A stretch of DNA of 64,000 bases from Streptomyces parvus (GTDB lineage: Bacteria > Actinomycetota > Actinomycetes > Streptomycetales > Streptomycetaceae), in the NCBI RefSeq assembly GCF_032121415.1, contig NZ_CP135079.1:558001-622000 (forward strand). The letters run 5' to 3'. Each line of letters begins with the position of its first letter. The first letter of the stretch is position 1. The notes below the pieces were generated by a model. That model was not told the origin of the DNA. It ran no database searches and was given only the letters and a program-made list of their open reading frames with translations. The translations under genes and the position numbers were made by a program. Shown in pieces: positions 18,397 to 26,321 of this stretch.

Positions 18397-19071
18397 ATGG
18401 AGACCGCACGAAGCTCCGAGCGACAGCGGACCGCGGCCGAGCGCCGTCGCCGCGAGTTGCTGGAAGCGGCGGACCGGGTGGTGCTCAGGGACGGCCCGCA
18501 GGCCTCGATGAACGCCATCGCCGCCGAGGCCGGAATCACCAAGCCGATCCTCTACCGCCACTTCGGGGACAAGGGCGGCCTCTACCGCGCCCTGGCCAAG
18601 CGCCACACCGACGCGCTGCTCGGCGCGTTGCGCGCCGCCCTGGACGCGCCCGCCGAGCGGCGTGCGCGGGTGGAGTCCACGCTCGACACCTATCTCGCCG
18701 CGATCGAGGCCCGCCCGCAGGTCTACCGCTTCCTGATGCACCCCGCCGACGGAGCGGCCGACACCGCCGACCCCTCCCCCTCCGCCGAGCAGGGCTTCGA
18801 CGTCGGCCGGCACTCCGCACCGCTGCTGCGCCGCCTCGGTGAGGAACTGGGCCAGGTGATCGCCGAGCGGGTCGACCTGGGACCGGACAGCGAGCAGATG
18901 GCCCGCATCTGGGGCCACGGGATCGTCGGCATGATGCACGCGGCGGGCGACTGGTGGCTCGCCGACCGGCCCTGCTCCCGCCAGCGGCTGGTCAGCAGCC
19001 TCGCCGATCTGCTGTGGGGGCGGCTGGCGGAGGCGGGCGACCGCGACGTCAAGGGCGGGCCGGGGTTCTGA
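18397..19071 (+). CDS. TetR-family regulator
   Basis: The 224-residue protein has an N-terminal TetR DNA-binding domain, with ASMNAIAAEAGITKPILYRH and FGDKGGLYRALAKRH at about residues 34-70. The C-terminal ligand domain ends LADLLWGRLAEAG. The placement opposite an acyl-CoA dehydrogenase, with two related operator-like sites between, suggests control of fatty acid or acyl-CoA breakdown. The ligand may be an acyl-CoA. This is inferred from context. The ATG follows GGGAGAG. Confidence 0.88.
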   Translation: METARSSERQRTAAERRRRELLEAADRVVLRDGPQASMNAIAAEAGITKPILYRHFGDKGGLYRALAKRHTDALLGALRAALDAPAERRARVESTLDTYLAAIEARPQVYRFLMHPADGAADTADPSPSAEQGFDVGRHSAPLLRRLGEELGQVIAERVDLGPDSEQMARIWGHGIVGMMHAAGDWWLADRPCSRQRLVSSLADLLWGRLAEAGDRDVKGGPGF

Positions 19072-19098
19072 GGTCCCGGGACACCGGTCCCGGCGGGC

Positions 19099-19644
19099 TC
19101 AGCCCCGCCGTGCCCAGGACGCCCTGCGCGCGGCGCGCAGCACCCGGGAGCGCCGCAGTCCGGTCAGCCGGTCGGGGTAGACGGTGCCCTCCAGGTGGTC
19201 GCACTCGTGCTGGAGGCACCGGGCGAACCATCCCGTCCCGGCGATCCGGACCGGCTCGCCGGTCATCGTCAGTCCCTCGACGACCGCGTGGTCGAAGCGT
19301 TCCGTGCCCGCTTCCAGCCCTGGAAGTGACAGACAGCCCTCCGGTCCGCGTACGGTGAGTCCGTCCGCCTCGACCAGTTCGGGATTGACCACGTGTCCCA
19401 GATGGCGGACATCGTCGTCGTCCGGGCAGTCGTAGACGAACACCTTGAGCGGGACGCCGATCTGGTTGGCGGCGAGCCCGACACCCTGTGCGGCGTACAT
19501 CGTGGCGAACATGTCCTCGACCAGCTTCGCGAGCGACGGACCGAAGTCCGTGACGTCCTCGCAGGGCCGGTGGAGCAACGGGTCGCCGAGCAGACTCATC
19601 TCACGGACGAGTCCGGAACTGCCGGGGATCGGGCGGTTTCGCAT
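19099..19644 (-). CDS. def: Peptide deformylase
   Basis: This 181-residue metalloenzyme removes the formyl group from nascent N-terminal Met. All three active-site motifs are present: GVGLAANQIG, EGCLSLPG (Cys ligand) and QHECDHLEG (two His ligands and catalytic Glu). Streptomyces usually carry more than one deformylase, so this may not be the essential copy. Its stop lies 27 bases from the convergent TetR stop. It diverges from murT. Confidence 0.94.
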   Translation of the reverse strand: MRNRPIPGSSGLVREMSLLGDPLLHRPCEDVTDFGPSLAKLVEDMFATMYAAQGVGLAANQIGVPLKVFVYDCPDDDDVRHLGHVVNPELVEADGLTVRGPEGCLSLPGLEAGTERFDHAVVEGLTMTGEPVRIAGTGWFARCLQHECDHLEGTVYPDRLTGLRRSRVLRAARRASWARRG

Positions 19645-19758
19645 GGCGGCAAGGGTACGTTCCGCCGGGGCCGGTCAGTTCCCGTGGTGCCGCGGTGCGG
19701 TCGATGCGGCGGACATCGATAGGCTGGGCGCGGACCGATGCAAGGAGGATCTAGGACG

Positions 19759-20997
19759 ATGGCAGGCAACACGGAGCCGTTGTCGCCGCGGGCCAAACTG
19801 GCCGTGACGGCGGGCAAGGCCGCGGCGGCGGTGTCACGCGCCGCGGGGCGGGGCAGCGGATCGGTGATCGGCGGCCGGGTGGCGCTCAAACTCGACCCCG
19901 ACCTGCTGGGGCGGCTGGCGCAGCACCTGGACGTGATCCTCGTGTCGGCGACGAACGGCAAGACGACCACCACCCGGCTGATCGCCGAGGCGCTGCGGGC
20001 CGCCGGGCCCGTCGTGTCGAACGCGCTCGGGGCGAACATGCCCGCGGGCATCACCTCGGCGCTGGCGGGCGGCTCGGACGCGAAGTTCGGTGTGATCGAG
20101 GTCGACGAGAAGTATCTGGCGGGGGTGGCCCGGGACACCACGCCCAAGGCCATCGCGCTGCTCAACCTCTCCCGCGACCAGCTGGACCGCGCGGCGGAGA
20201 CGCGGATGATGGCCGAGCACTGGCGCGAGGGCCTGTCCGGCTCGAAGGCCGTGATCATCGCCAACGCGGACGACCCGCTGGTCGTCTGGGCGGCCTCCTC
20301 CTCGTCCAACGTGGTGTGGGTGGCGGCCGGTCAGGCGTGGAAGGACGACGCCTGGTCCTGCCCGTCCTGCGGCGGTGTGATGCAGCGCCCCGGCGACGAC
20401 TGGTTCTGCGGGCAGTGCGGCTTCCGCCGCCCCGCCCCGAGCTGGGCGCTGAACGGCGACTACGTCCTGGACCCGCACGGTTCGGCGTGGCCGATCCACC
20501 TCCAGCTGCCCGGCCGCGCCAACAAGGCGAACGCCGCCAGCTCGGCCGCCGTGGCCGCCGTCTTCGGTGTGCCGCCGCAGGTCGCGCTGGAGCGGATGTA
20601 CCAGGTGCAGGCGGTCGCCGGACGCTACGACGTCGTCACCTTCCAGAACCGTGAGCTGCGGCTCCTGCTGGCGAAGAACCCGGCCGGCTGGCTGGAGACG
20701 TTCTCGCTGATCGACCCGCCGCCCACGCCGGTGATCCTCTCGGTGAACGCCCGCGGCGCGGACGGCACGGACACCTCCTGGCTGTGGGACGTGGACTACA
20801 CCCAGCTGGCCGGGCACCCGATCTTCGTGCTCGGCGACCGGAAGCTGGACCTCGCGGTCCGTCTCGAAGTGGCCGGTCTCGACTTCCGGGTCTGCGAGAA
20901 CCTGGACGAGGCCGTGCAGTACGCCCCGCCCGGCCGCATCGAGGTCATCGCCAACTACACCGCCTTCCAGGATCTGCGCCGCCGTGTCGGCAACTGA
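19759..20997 (+). CDS. murT: Lipid II isoglutaminyl synthase subunit MurT
   Basis: The 412-residue Mur-ligase-like subunit activates the D-Glu alpha-carboxylate of lipid II with ATP. It has the P-loop SATNGKTTTTRLIAEALRAAG, and a four-Cys zinc ribbon (CPSCGG and CGQCGF) inserted in the central domain, as in characterised MurT. The C-terminal DUF1727 domain follows, with DTSWLWDVD. Together with GatD it amidates position 2 of the peptidoglycan stem to D-isoglutamine. ATG 19759 follows the strong AAGGAGG. gatD starts 34 bases after its stop. Confidence 0.95.
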   Translation: MAGNTEPLSPRAKLAVTAGKAAAAVSRAAGRGSGSVIGGRVALKLDPDLLGRLAQHLDVILVSATNGKTTTTRLIAEALRAAGPVVSNALGANMPAGITSALAGGSDAKFGVIEVDEKYLAGVARDTTPKAIALLNLSRDQLDRAAETRMMAEHWREGLSGSKAVIIANADDPLVVWAASSSSNVVWVAAGQAWKDDAWSCPSCGGVMQRPGDDWFCGQCGFRRPAPSWALNGDYVLDPHGSAWPIHLQLPGRANKANAASSAAVAAVFGVPPQVALERMYQVQAVAGRYDVVTFQNRELRLLLAKNPAGWLETFSLIDPPPTPVILSVNARGADGTDTSWLWDVDYTQLAGHPIFVLGDRKLDLAVRLEVAGLDFRVCENLDEAVQYAPPGRIEVIANYTAFQDLRRRVGN

Positions 20998-21031
20998 CCC
21001 CGGCCCCGGCCATCTCCGGAGAGGACGAAGT

Positions 21032-21757
21032 ATGAACAACGGTCTGCGTCTGGTCTGGGTCTACCCCGACCTGCTGAGCACCTACGGCGACCAGGGCAAC
21101 GCCCTGGTCGTGGAGCGGCGCGCCCGGCAGCGCGGCCTGGACGTGCAGCGTGTCGACGTGCGCAGCGACCAGCCGGTGCCGACGTCCGGCGACATCTATC
21201 TGATCGGCGGCGGGGAGGACAGGCCGCAGCGCCTCGCGGCGGAGCGGCTGCGCCGTGACGGCGGGCTGGCCCGGGCCGCGTCCAACGGCGCGATCATCTT
21301 CTCGGTCTGCGCGGGCTACCAGATCCTCGGCCACGAGTTCGTCAACGACCTCGGTGAGCGCGAGCAGGGTCTCGGTCTGCTCGACGTGGTATCCACCCGC
21401 GGCGAGGGCGCGCGGTGCGTCGGCGACGTACTGGCGGACATCGACCCGCAGCTCGGGCTGGAGCCGCTGACCGGGTTCGAGAACCACCAGGGCGTCACCC
21501 ATCTCGGCCCGACGGCACGGCCGTTCGCCCGGGTGCAGTTCGGCCGGGGCAACGGCACCGGGGACGGCACGGAGGGCGCGTACAACGACACGGTCTTCGG
21601 GACGTACATGCACGGCCCGGTGATGGCCCGCAACCCGCAGATCGCCGATCTGCTGCTGAAGCTGGCCCTCGACGTGAACGCGCTGCCGCCGACCGACGAC
21701 CGCTGGTACGAGGCGCTGCGCGCCGAGCGCATCTCGGCCGCGACCCAGCCCGCCTGA
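21032..21757 (+). CDS. gatD: Lipid II isoglutaminyl synthase glutaminase subunit GatD
   Basis: The 241-residue class I glutaminase-like subunit releases ammonia from glutamine and passes it to MurT. The nucleophile Cys lies in FSVCAGYQILG and the catalytic His in GTYMHGPVMARNP. The N-terminal segment WVYPDLLSTYGDQGNALVVE is typical of GatD. The ATG follows GGAGAGGAC. The stop codon is part of the first unit of a tandem repeat that runs into the gap before pfkA. Confidence 0.95.
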   Translation: MNNGLRLVWVYPDLLSTYGDQGNALVVERRARQRGLDVQRVDVRSDQPVPTSGDIYLIGGGEDRPQRLAAERLRRDGGLARAASNGAIIFSVCAGYQILGHEFVNDLGEREQGLGLLDVVSTRGEGARCVGDVLADIDPQLGLEPLTGFENHQGVTHLGPTARPFARVQFGRGNGTGDGTEGAYNDTVFGTYMHGPVMARNPQIADLLLKLALDVNALPPTDDRWYEALRAERISAATQPA

Positions 21758-21855
21758 GGCGCATTCCGCTCGCATGAGCAAAGCCCTCCTGAGGGGGCTT
21801 GTGCTCGGTTGAGCGACAGCCCGCCTGAAGAGTTTTCCGCTCGGTTGAGCGAAGT
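21749..21855 (+). repeat. Three 35-36-base tandem units at the gatD 3' end
   Basis: Three units begin at 21749, 21784 and 21820. Each starts CCCkCCTGA and carries GCTC-N4-GAGC about 19 bases later (at 21768, 21803 and 21839). The TGA in the first unit is the gatD stop. The two later copies lie in the gap before pfkA. The last copy has CGCTCGGTTGAGCG, a 5-bp stem with a GGTT loop. The units are diverged but clearly aligned. The function is unknown. Confidence 0.75.
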
Positions 21856-21968
21856 CCAGCAGGCGGACGGCCGGTTCGGTCCCGCCACCCTGCGCCGGTA
21901 GGGTGGCGGGGATCCAACCGGACGGCGTGGTCCGGTCGTCGACTTATACGTTGCAAAGGTTCCGGGCC

Positions 21969-22994
21969 ATGCGCATTGGCGTACTCACCTCCGGCGGCGA
22001 CTGCCCCGGCCTCAATGCCGTCATCCGTTCCGTCGTGCACCGCGCGGTGGTGGACCACGGCGACGAGGTCATCGGCTTCCACGACGGCTGGAAGGGCCTG
22101 CTGGAGGCGGACTACCGCAAGCTCGACCTCGACGCGGTGGGCGGCATCCTGGCCCGCGGCGGCACTATCCTCGGCTCCTCCCGCGTCCAGCCCGCCCATC
22201 TGCGCGACGGGGTGGAGCGCGCCCGCGGCCATGTCGCGGACCTCGGCCTGGACGCCATCATCCCGATCGGCGGCGAGGGCACGCTGAAGGCGGCCAACCT
22301 CCTCTCCGAGGCCGGGCTGCCCATCGTCGGGGTCCCCAAGACCATCGACAACGACATCGCCTCCACCGACGTCACCTTCGGCTTCGACACCGCCGTCGGT
22401 GTCGCGACCGAGGCGCTGGACCGGTTGAAGACCACCGCCGAGTCGCACCAGAGGGTGCTGATCGTCGAGGTCATGGGCCGTCACACCGGCTGGATCGCCC
22501 TGCACTCGGGCATGGCCGCCGGCGCCCACGCGATCGTGGTGCCCGAGCGCCCCTTCGACATCGACGAGCTGACCGAGCTGGTCGGCAAGCGGTTCTCGGC
22601 GGGCAAGAAGTTCGCCATCGTGGTGGTCGCCGAGGGCGCCAAGCCGCGGGAGGGCTCCATGCAGTTCGAGCAGGGCGTCAAGGACGTCTACGGCCACGAG
22701 CGGTTCGCCGGGGTGGCCACGCAGCTCTCCGGCGAGCTGGAGCAGCGGCTCGGCAAGGAGGCCCGCCCGGTCATCCTCGGCCACGTCCAGCGCGGCGGCA
22801 CGCCGACCGCCTACGACCGCGTCCTCGCGACCCGGTTCGGCTGGCACGCGGTGGAGGCGGCGCACCGGGGCGAGTTCGGGATGCTGACGGCGCTGCGCGG
22901 CACCGACATCGTGATGGTCCCCCTGGCGGAGGCGGTCGAGACGCTGAAGACGGTCCCGGCAGAGCGGTACGCCGAGGCGGAGTGCGTGCTGTAG
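21969..22994 (+). CDS. pfkA: 6-phosphofructokinase
   Basis: The 341-residue enzyme phosphorylates fructose 6-phosphate in glycolysis. The N-terminal phosphoryl-donor loop is TSGGDCPGLNAVIR, followed by GGEGTLKAA, VPKTIDNDI and EVMGRHTGWIAL. At the two donor-specificity positions it has Gly (GGEGT) and Lys (PKTIDND). Gly is the ATP-type residue and Lys is common in PPi-type or mixed enzymes. Streptomyces relatives are ATP-dependent, so ATP is the likely donor. ATG 21969 is used. The frame is open from 21903. Confidence 0.93.
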   Translation: MRIGVLTSGGDCPGLNAVIRSVVHRAVVDHGDEVIGFHDGWKGLLEADYRKLDLDAVGGILARGGTILGSSRVQPAHLRDGVERARGHVADLGLDAIIPIGGEGTLKAANLLSEAGLPIVGVPKTIDNDIASTDVTFGFDTAVGVATEALDRLKTTAESHQRVLIVEVMGRHTGWIALHSGMAAGAHAIVVPERPFDIDELTELVGKRFSAGKKFAIVVVAEGAKPREGSMQFEQGVKDVYGHERFAGVATQLSGELEQRLGKEARPVILGHVQRGGTPTAYDRVLATRFGWHAVEAAHRGEFGMLTALRGTDIVMVPLAEAVETLKTVPAERYAEAECVL

Positions 22995-23010
22995 GAACAC
23001 GTCGTCCCGG

Positions 23011-23048
23011 AACTGCCCCCCGGCCGCAACCGCGGCCGGGGGGCAGTT
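23011..23048 (+). terminator. Strong intrinsic hairpin after pfkA
   Basis: A perfect 17-bp stem (23011-23027 with 23032-23048) closes on the loop AACC, starting 16 bases after the pfkA stop. It isolates pfkA from the next gene. Confidence 0.85.
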
Positions 23049-23107
23049 CTACTCTGGACCGGACAACCGGCACGAAACGGGGACGTGTCCCCATCGGGAG
23101 TGAACAG

Positions 23108-24058
23108 ATGGATCACAGCGGGCACGGCATGAACATGGATCTGCCGCCGTTCACGCTGGGACGGGGGCTGGAGCTCTCCGTCGAACCGTTCTTCCTGACC
23201 GGCTGCGTCCTGGCGCTCGCCCTGTACGGGTACGGCGTGGTGCGGCTGCGTCGGCGCGGGGACGGCTGGCCGGTGAGCCGGATCGTGTTCTTCACGGTGG
23301 GCGTGCTCAGCATCGCCCTGGTGATGTGCACCAAGCTCAACGACTACGGCATGGTCATGTTCAGCGTGCACATGGTGCAGCACATGGTGATCAGCATGCT
23401 GTCGCCCATCCTGCTGCTGCTCGGCGCCCCGGTGACGCTGGCGCTGCGCGCGCTGCCGCCGGCCGGCCGGGGCCGCACCGGGCCGCGCGAACTGCTGCTG
23501 AAGCTGCTGCACAGCCGGTACATGAAGATCATCACGCATCCGGTGTTCACGATCCCGCTGTTCATCGCGAGCCTCTACGCGCTCTACTTCACGCCGATCT
23601 TCGACTTCCTGATGGGCTCCAAGCCGGGCCACATCGGGATGATGGTGCACTTCCTCGCGGTCGGCCTGGTCTTCTTCTGGCCGATCATGGGCGTGGACCC
23701 GGGCCCGCACCGCCCCGGTTACGTGATGCGGATGCTGGAGCTGTTCGCCGGGATGCCGTTCCACGCGTTCTTCGGGATCGCGCTGATGATGGCGTCGACG
23801 CCGATGGTGAAGACGTACGAGAACCCGCCCGCCTCGCTGGGCATCGACGCCCTGAGCGACCAGAACTGGGCGGGCGGGATCGCCTGGGCGTTCAGCGAGA
23901 TCCCCTCGGTGCTGGTGCTGATCGCGCTGGTCTACCAGTGGTACAACTCCGAACAGCGTGCCGCCCGGCGCTCGGACCGGGCCGCCGACCGCGACGGCGA
24001 CAAGGAGCTGGCGGCGTACAACGCCTATCTCGCGTCCTTGCAGGCGCGCGGGCAGTAG
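23108..24058 (+). CDS. CtaG-like (caa3_CtaG) cytochrome c oxidase assembly protein
   Basis: The 316-residue protein has about seven membrane segments and the caa3_CtaG layout. The N-terminus DHSGHGMNMDLPPF is rich in His and Met, possible copper ligands. Conserved His motifs include FSVHMVQHMVISMLSPILL and MMVHFLAVGLVFFWPIMGVD, and a further membrane segment has GMPFHAFFGIALMMAS. The likely role is copper delivery or assembly of cytochrome oxidase at the cytoplasmic membrane. The start ATG 23108 follows a weak GGGAGTGA. The frame is open further upstream through the pfkA terminator, which argues against longer starts. Confidence 0.85.
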   Translation: MDHSGHGMNMDLPPFTLGRGLELSVEPFFLTGCVLALALYGYGVVRLRRRGDGWPVSRIVFFTVGVLSIALVMCTKLNDYGMVMFSVHMVQHMVISMLSPILLLLGAPVTLALRALPPAGRGRTGPRELLLKLLHSRYMKIITHPVFTIPLFIASLYALYFTPIFDFLMGSKPGHIGMMVHFLAVGLVFFWPIMGVDPGPHRPGYVMRMLELFAGMPFHAFFGIALMMASTPMVKTYENPPASLGIDALSDQNWAGGIAWAFSEIPSVLVLIALVYQWYNSEQRAARRSDRAADRDGDKELAAYNAYLASLQARGQ

Positions 24059-24124
24059 CGCGGAGAGCGCATACGGGGTGACCATGGGGACAACGGCCGC
24101 GCGGCCGACGAGGAGCGTGCGCGC

Positions 24125-24283
24125 ATGTCCGGATCGACGAAGACCATGGGGTACATGACCGTCGGGGCGCTGGTCGCGGTGACCGCGTACACGGTGGCGC
24201 TGGGAAGCAGCGGCTGGCTCTGGTTCGGCTGGGTGGTGCTGGGACTGTGCACCATCGGCATGCTGGCCACGCGGGACACCTGA
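24125..24283 (+). CDS. Small two-segment membrane protein
   Basis: This 52-codon frame starts at ATG 24125 behind GAGGAGCG and ends at the TGA at 24281-24283. The product is hydrophobic, with two likely membrane helices around YMTVGALVAVTAYTVAL and WLWFGWVVLGLCTIGML. Codons are strongly GC3, as in neighbouring genes. It sits 66 bases after the CtaG-like gene and could be its operon partner. The function is unknown. Confidence 0.65.
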   Translation: MSGSTKTMGYMTVGALVAVTAYTVALGSSGWLWFGWVVLGLCTIGMLATRDT

Positions 24284-24357
24284 GACGTCGCGGCGGATGG
24301 CCACGCCTGGCGGACCCGGAGGCGGGTACGCGTCGGGAGACCGGTTCTCTACGGTCG

Positions 24358-24403
24358 CATGGTGGTGCCGGGTCCCTGCGGGTAGGGTCCCGGCACCACC
24401 ATG
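24358..24403 (+). promoter_or_regulatory. Long hairpin before the acyltransferase gene
   Basis: CATGGTGGTGCCGGG (24358-24372) pairs with CCCGGCACCACCATG (24389-24403), a 15-bp perfect outer stem with further partial pairing inside. It covers an in-frame ATG at 24401. It may end transcription from the small upstream gene or fold in the leader of the acyltransferase mRNA. Confidence 0.55.
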
Positions 24404-24457
24404 ACCTGGTGGTACGCAGTCCTGAGTCGGCCCGGCAGAGCGAGGTGCACCCACAAG

Positions 24458-25174
24458 GTGTTTTATTACGTCCTGAAGTATGTCGTTCTGGGACCAGTTC
24501 TGCGGCTCTTGTTCCGCCCCCGGATCGAGGGCCTGGAGAGCATCCCGGAGGACGGAGCGGCGATCGTCGCGGGCAACCACCTCTCCTTCTCGGACCATTT
24601 CCTGATGCCGGCCATCCTCAAGCGCCGCATCACCTTCCTGGCGAAGGCCGAATACTTCACGGGTCCGGGGATCAAGGGCCGGCTCACGGCCGCCTTCTTC
24701 CGCAGCGCGGGCCAGATCCCGGTGGACCGGTCCGGCAAGGACGCCGGGCAGGCGGCGATCCGCGAGGGGCTCGGCGTGCTGGACAAGGGCGAGCTGCTGG
24801 GGATCTACCCGGAGGGCACCCGCTCGCACGACGGCCGTCTCTACAAGGGCAAGGTCGGGGTCGCGGTGATGGCGATCACCGCGCAGGTGCCGGTGATCCC
24901 GTGCGCGATGGTGGGCACCTTCGAGATCCAGCCGCCCGGCCAGGTCGTGCCCAAGATCAAGCGGGTCGCGATCCGCTTCGGCGAACCGCTCGACTTCTCC
25001 CGCTACGCGGGCATGGAGAACCAGAAGGCGGCGATCCGGGCGGTGACGGACGAGATCATGTACGCGATCCTCGAACTCTCCGGCCAGGAGTACGTGGACG
25101 AGTACGCGGCCAAGGTGAAGGCGGCCGAGCAGGCTGCCGCGCCGCCGAGGAAGTTCCCGAAGCTGCGACGCTGA
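24458..25174 (+). CDS. Lysophospholipid (1-acyl-glycerol-3-phosphate) acyltransferase
   Basis: The 238-residue PlsC-type enzyme transfers an acyl group to a lysophospholipid at the membrane. It has the HX4D motif in GNHLSFSDHFLMP, the glycerol-phosphate binding motif IYPEGTRSHDGRL, and VPVIPCAMVGTFE. The start GTG 24458 gives the usual Streptomyces N-terminus FYYVLKYVVLGPVLR. The alternative ATG at 24401 lies inside a strong hairpin and lacks a clear ribosome site. GAGGTG at 24440-24445 may serve the GTG. Confidence 0.88.
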   Translation: MFYYVLKYVVLGPVLRLLFRPRIEGLESIPEDGAAIVAGNHLSFSDHFLMPAILKRRITFLAKAEYFTGPGIKGRLTAAFFRSAGQIPVDRSGKDAGQAAIREGLGVLDKGELLGIYPEGTRSHDGRLYKGKVGVAVMAITAQVPVIPCAMVGTFEIQPPGQVVPKIKRVAIRFGEPLDFSRYAGMENQKAAIRAVTDEIMYAILELSGQEYVDEYAAKVKAAEQAAAPPRKFPKLRR

Positions 25175-25238
25175 GGGCGAATTCGCCACCGGCAGAGCGG
25201 TCTCGTCCGGGAGGCACCGCTCCCCTAGCGTCGGTCGC

Positions 25239-26291
25239 ATGAGCAACGGACACGCATGGGTGCTGGGAGCGACGGGCCAGATCGGACGGGCAGCGGTCCG
25301 CGCGCTGGCCGCAGACGGCTGGGAGGTCACCGCGGTCTCACGCGGCGGGGGGCGGGACGAGGGGTGGGACCCCGGGGTCCGGGCGGTGGCGCTCGACCGC
25401 GACGAGGAGGGGGCGCTGGAGAAGGCGTTGGGCGACGGCTGTGACGTGCTGGTCGACATGGTCGCGTTCGACGGCGCGCACGCCCGGCAGTTGGCCGGGC
25501 TGGCCGGCCGGATCGGCTCGGCGGTCGTGATCTCCAGCGGTGCAGTGTACGAGGACGGGCAGGGCCGCAGCTTCGACACCCAGGCCGAACCGGACGGCTT
25601 CCCGCGCTATCCCGTGCCCTTGCCCGAGACCCAGCGCACGGTGGCTCCGGGGAACGCCACGTACGGCACGCGGAAGATCCTGCTGGAGCGGGAGTTGCTG
25701 GCGGCGGGCGGGGCGCTGCCGGTGACACTGCTGCGCGCGGGCGCGGTCCACGGCCCGTACTGCCGCACACCGCGCGAGCTGTACCTCGTGAAACGGCTGC
25801 TGGACGGGCGGCGGCGCCGGGTCCTCGCGTACGGCGGGAAGAGCCGCTTCCACCCGGTGCATGTGTCCAACGCGGCGGAGCTGATCCGGCTGGCCGCGCA
25901 CCACCCGGGATCGCGCGTGCTGAACGCGGCGGATCCCGAGGCGCCCACGGTCGCGGAGATCGCGTCGGCGATCGACGCGGTGCTCGGGCGGGAGACGGAG
26001 ACGGTGCTGATCGACGGACCGGCGCCCGAGGGGCATGTGGGCGAGACACCGTGGAGCGGTGCCCATCCCGTGGTCTACGACATGACGGCGGCCGGGGAGC
26101 AGCTCGGCTACCGGCCGGTGACGGGGTACGCGGAGTCGCTGCCGGAGACGGTCGAGTGGCTCGCCGGGGAGCTGGCGGGGCGCGACTGGCGGGAGGCGTT
26201 CCCGAAGATGCTCACGAACTACGGCGAGGGCCTCTTCGACTACGCGGCGGAGGACGCCTGGCTGGCGGCGTACGACCGGGACCGCCGCTGA
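25239..26291 (+). CDS. NAD-dependent epimerase/dehydratase family protein
   Basis: The 350-residue extended SDR-like protein has the N-terminal dinucleotide motif WVLGATGQIGRAAVRAL, the VVISSGAVYED strand, and a YGTRKILLERELLA segment with a catalytic Tyr-x3-Lys pattern. LLRAGAVHGPYCR and FHPVHVSNAAELIRLA are typical downstream elements. The substrate, perhaps a nucleotide sugar or a related metabolite, is unknown. The gene stands alone and converges on the peptidase gene, whose stop lies 30 bases away. Confidence 0.8.
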   Translation: MSNGHAWVLGATGQIGRAAVRALAADGWEVTAVSRGGGRDEGWDPGVRAVALDRDEEGALEKALGDGCDVLVDMVAFDGAHARQLAGLAGRIGSAVVISSGAVYEDGQGRSFDTQAEPDGFPRYPVPLPETQRTVAPGNATYGTRKILLERELLAAGGALPVTLLRAGAVHGPYCRTPRELYLVKRLLDGRRRRVLAYGGKSRFHPVHVSNAAELIRLAAHHPGSRVLNAADPEAPTVAEIASAIDAVLGRETETVLIDGPAPEGHVGETPWSGAHPVVYDMTAAGEQLGYRPVTGYAESLPETVEWLAGELAGRDWREAFPKMLTNYGEGLFDYAAEDAWLAAYDRDRR

Positions 26292-26321
26292 GCGGGCCCG
26301 GCCGTACGCCCCCCGAGAGAC

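Noticed and set aside
21749-21855. 35-36-base repeats as a small CRISPR
   Set aside because: Units are directly tandem without spacers and are diverged. No cas genes are nearby.
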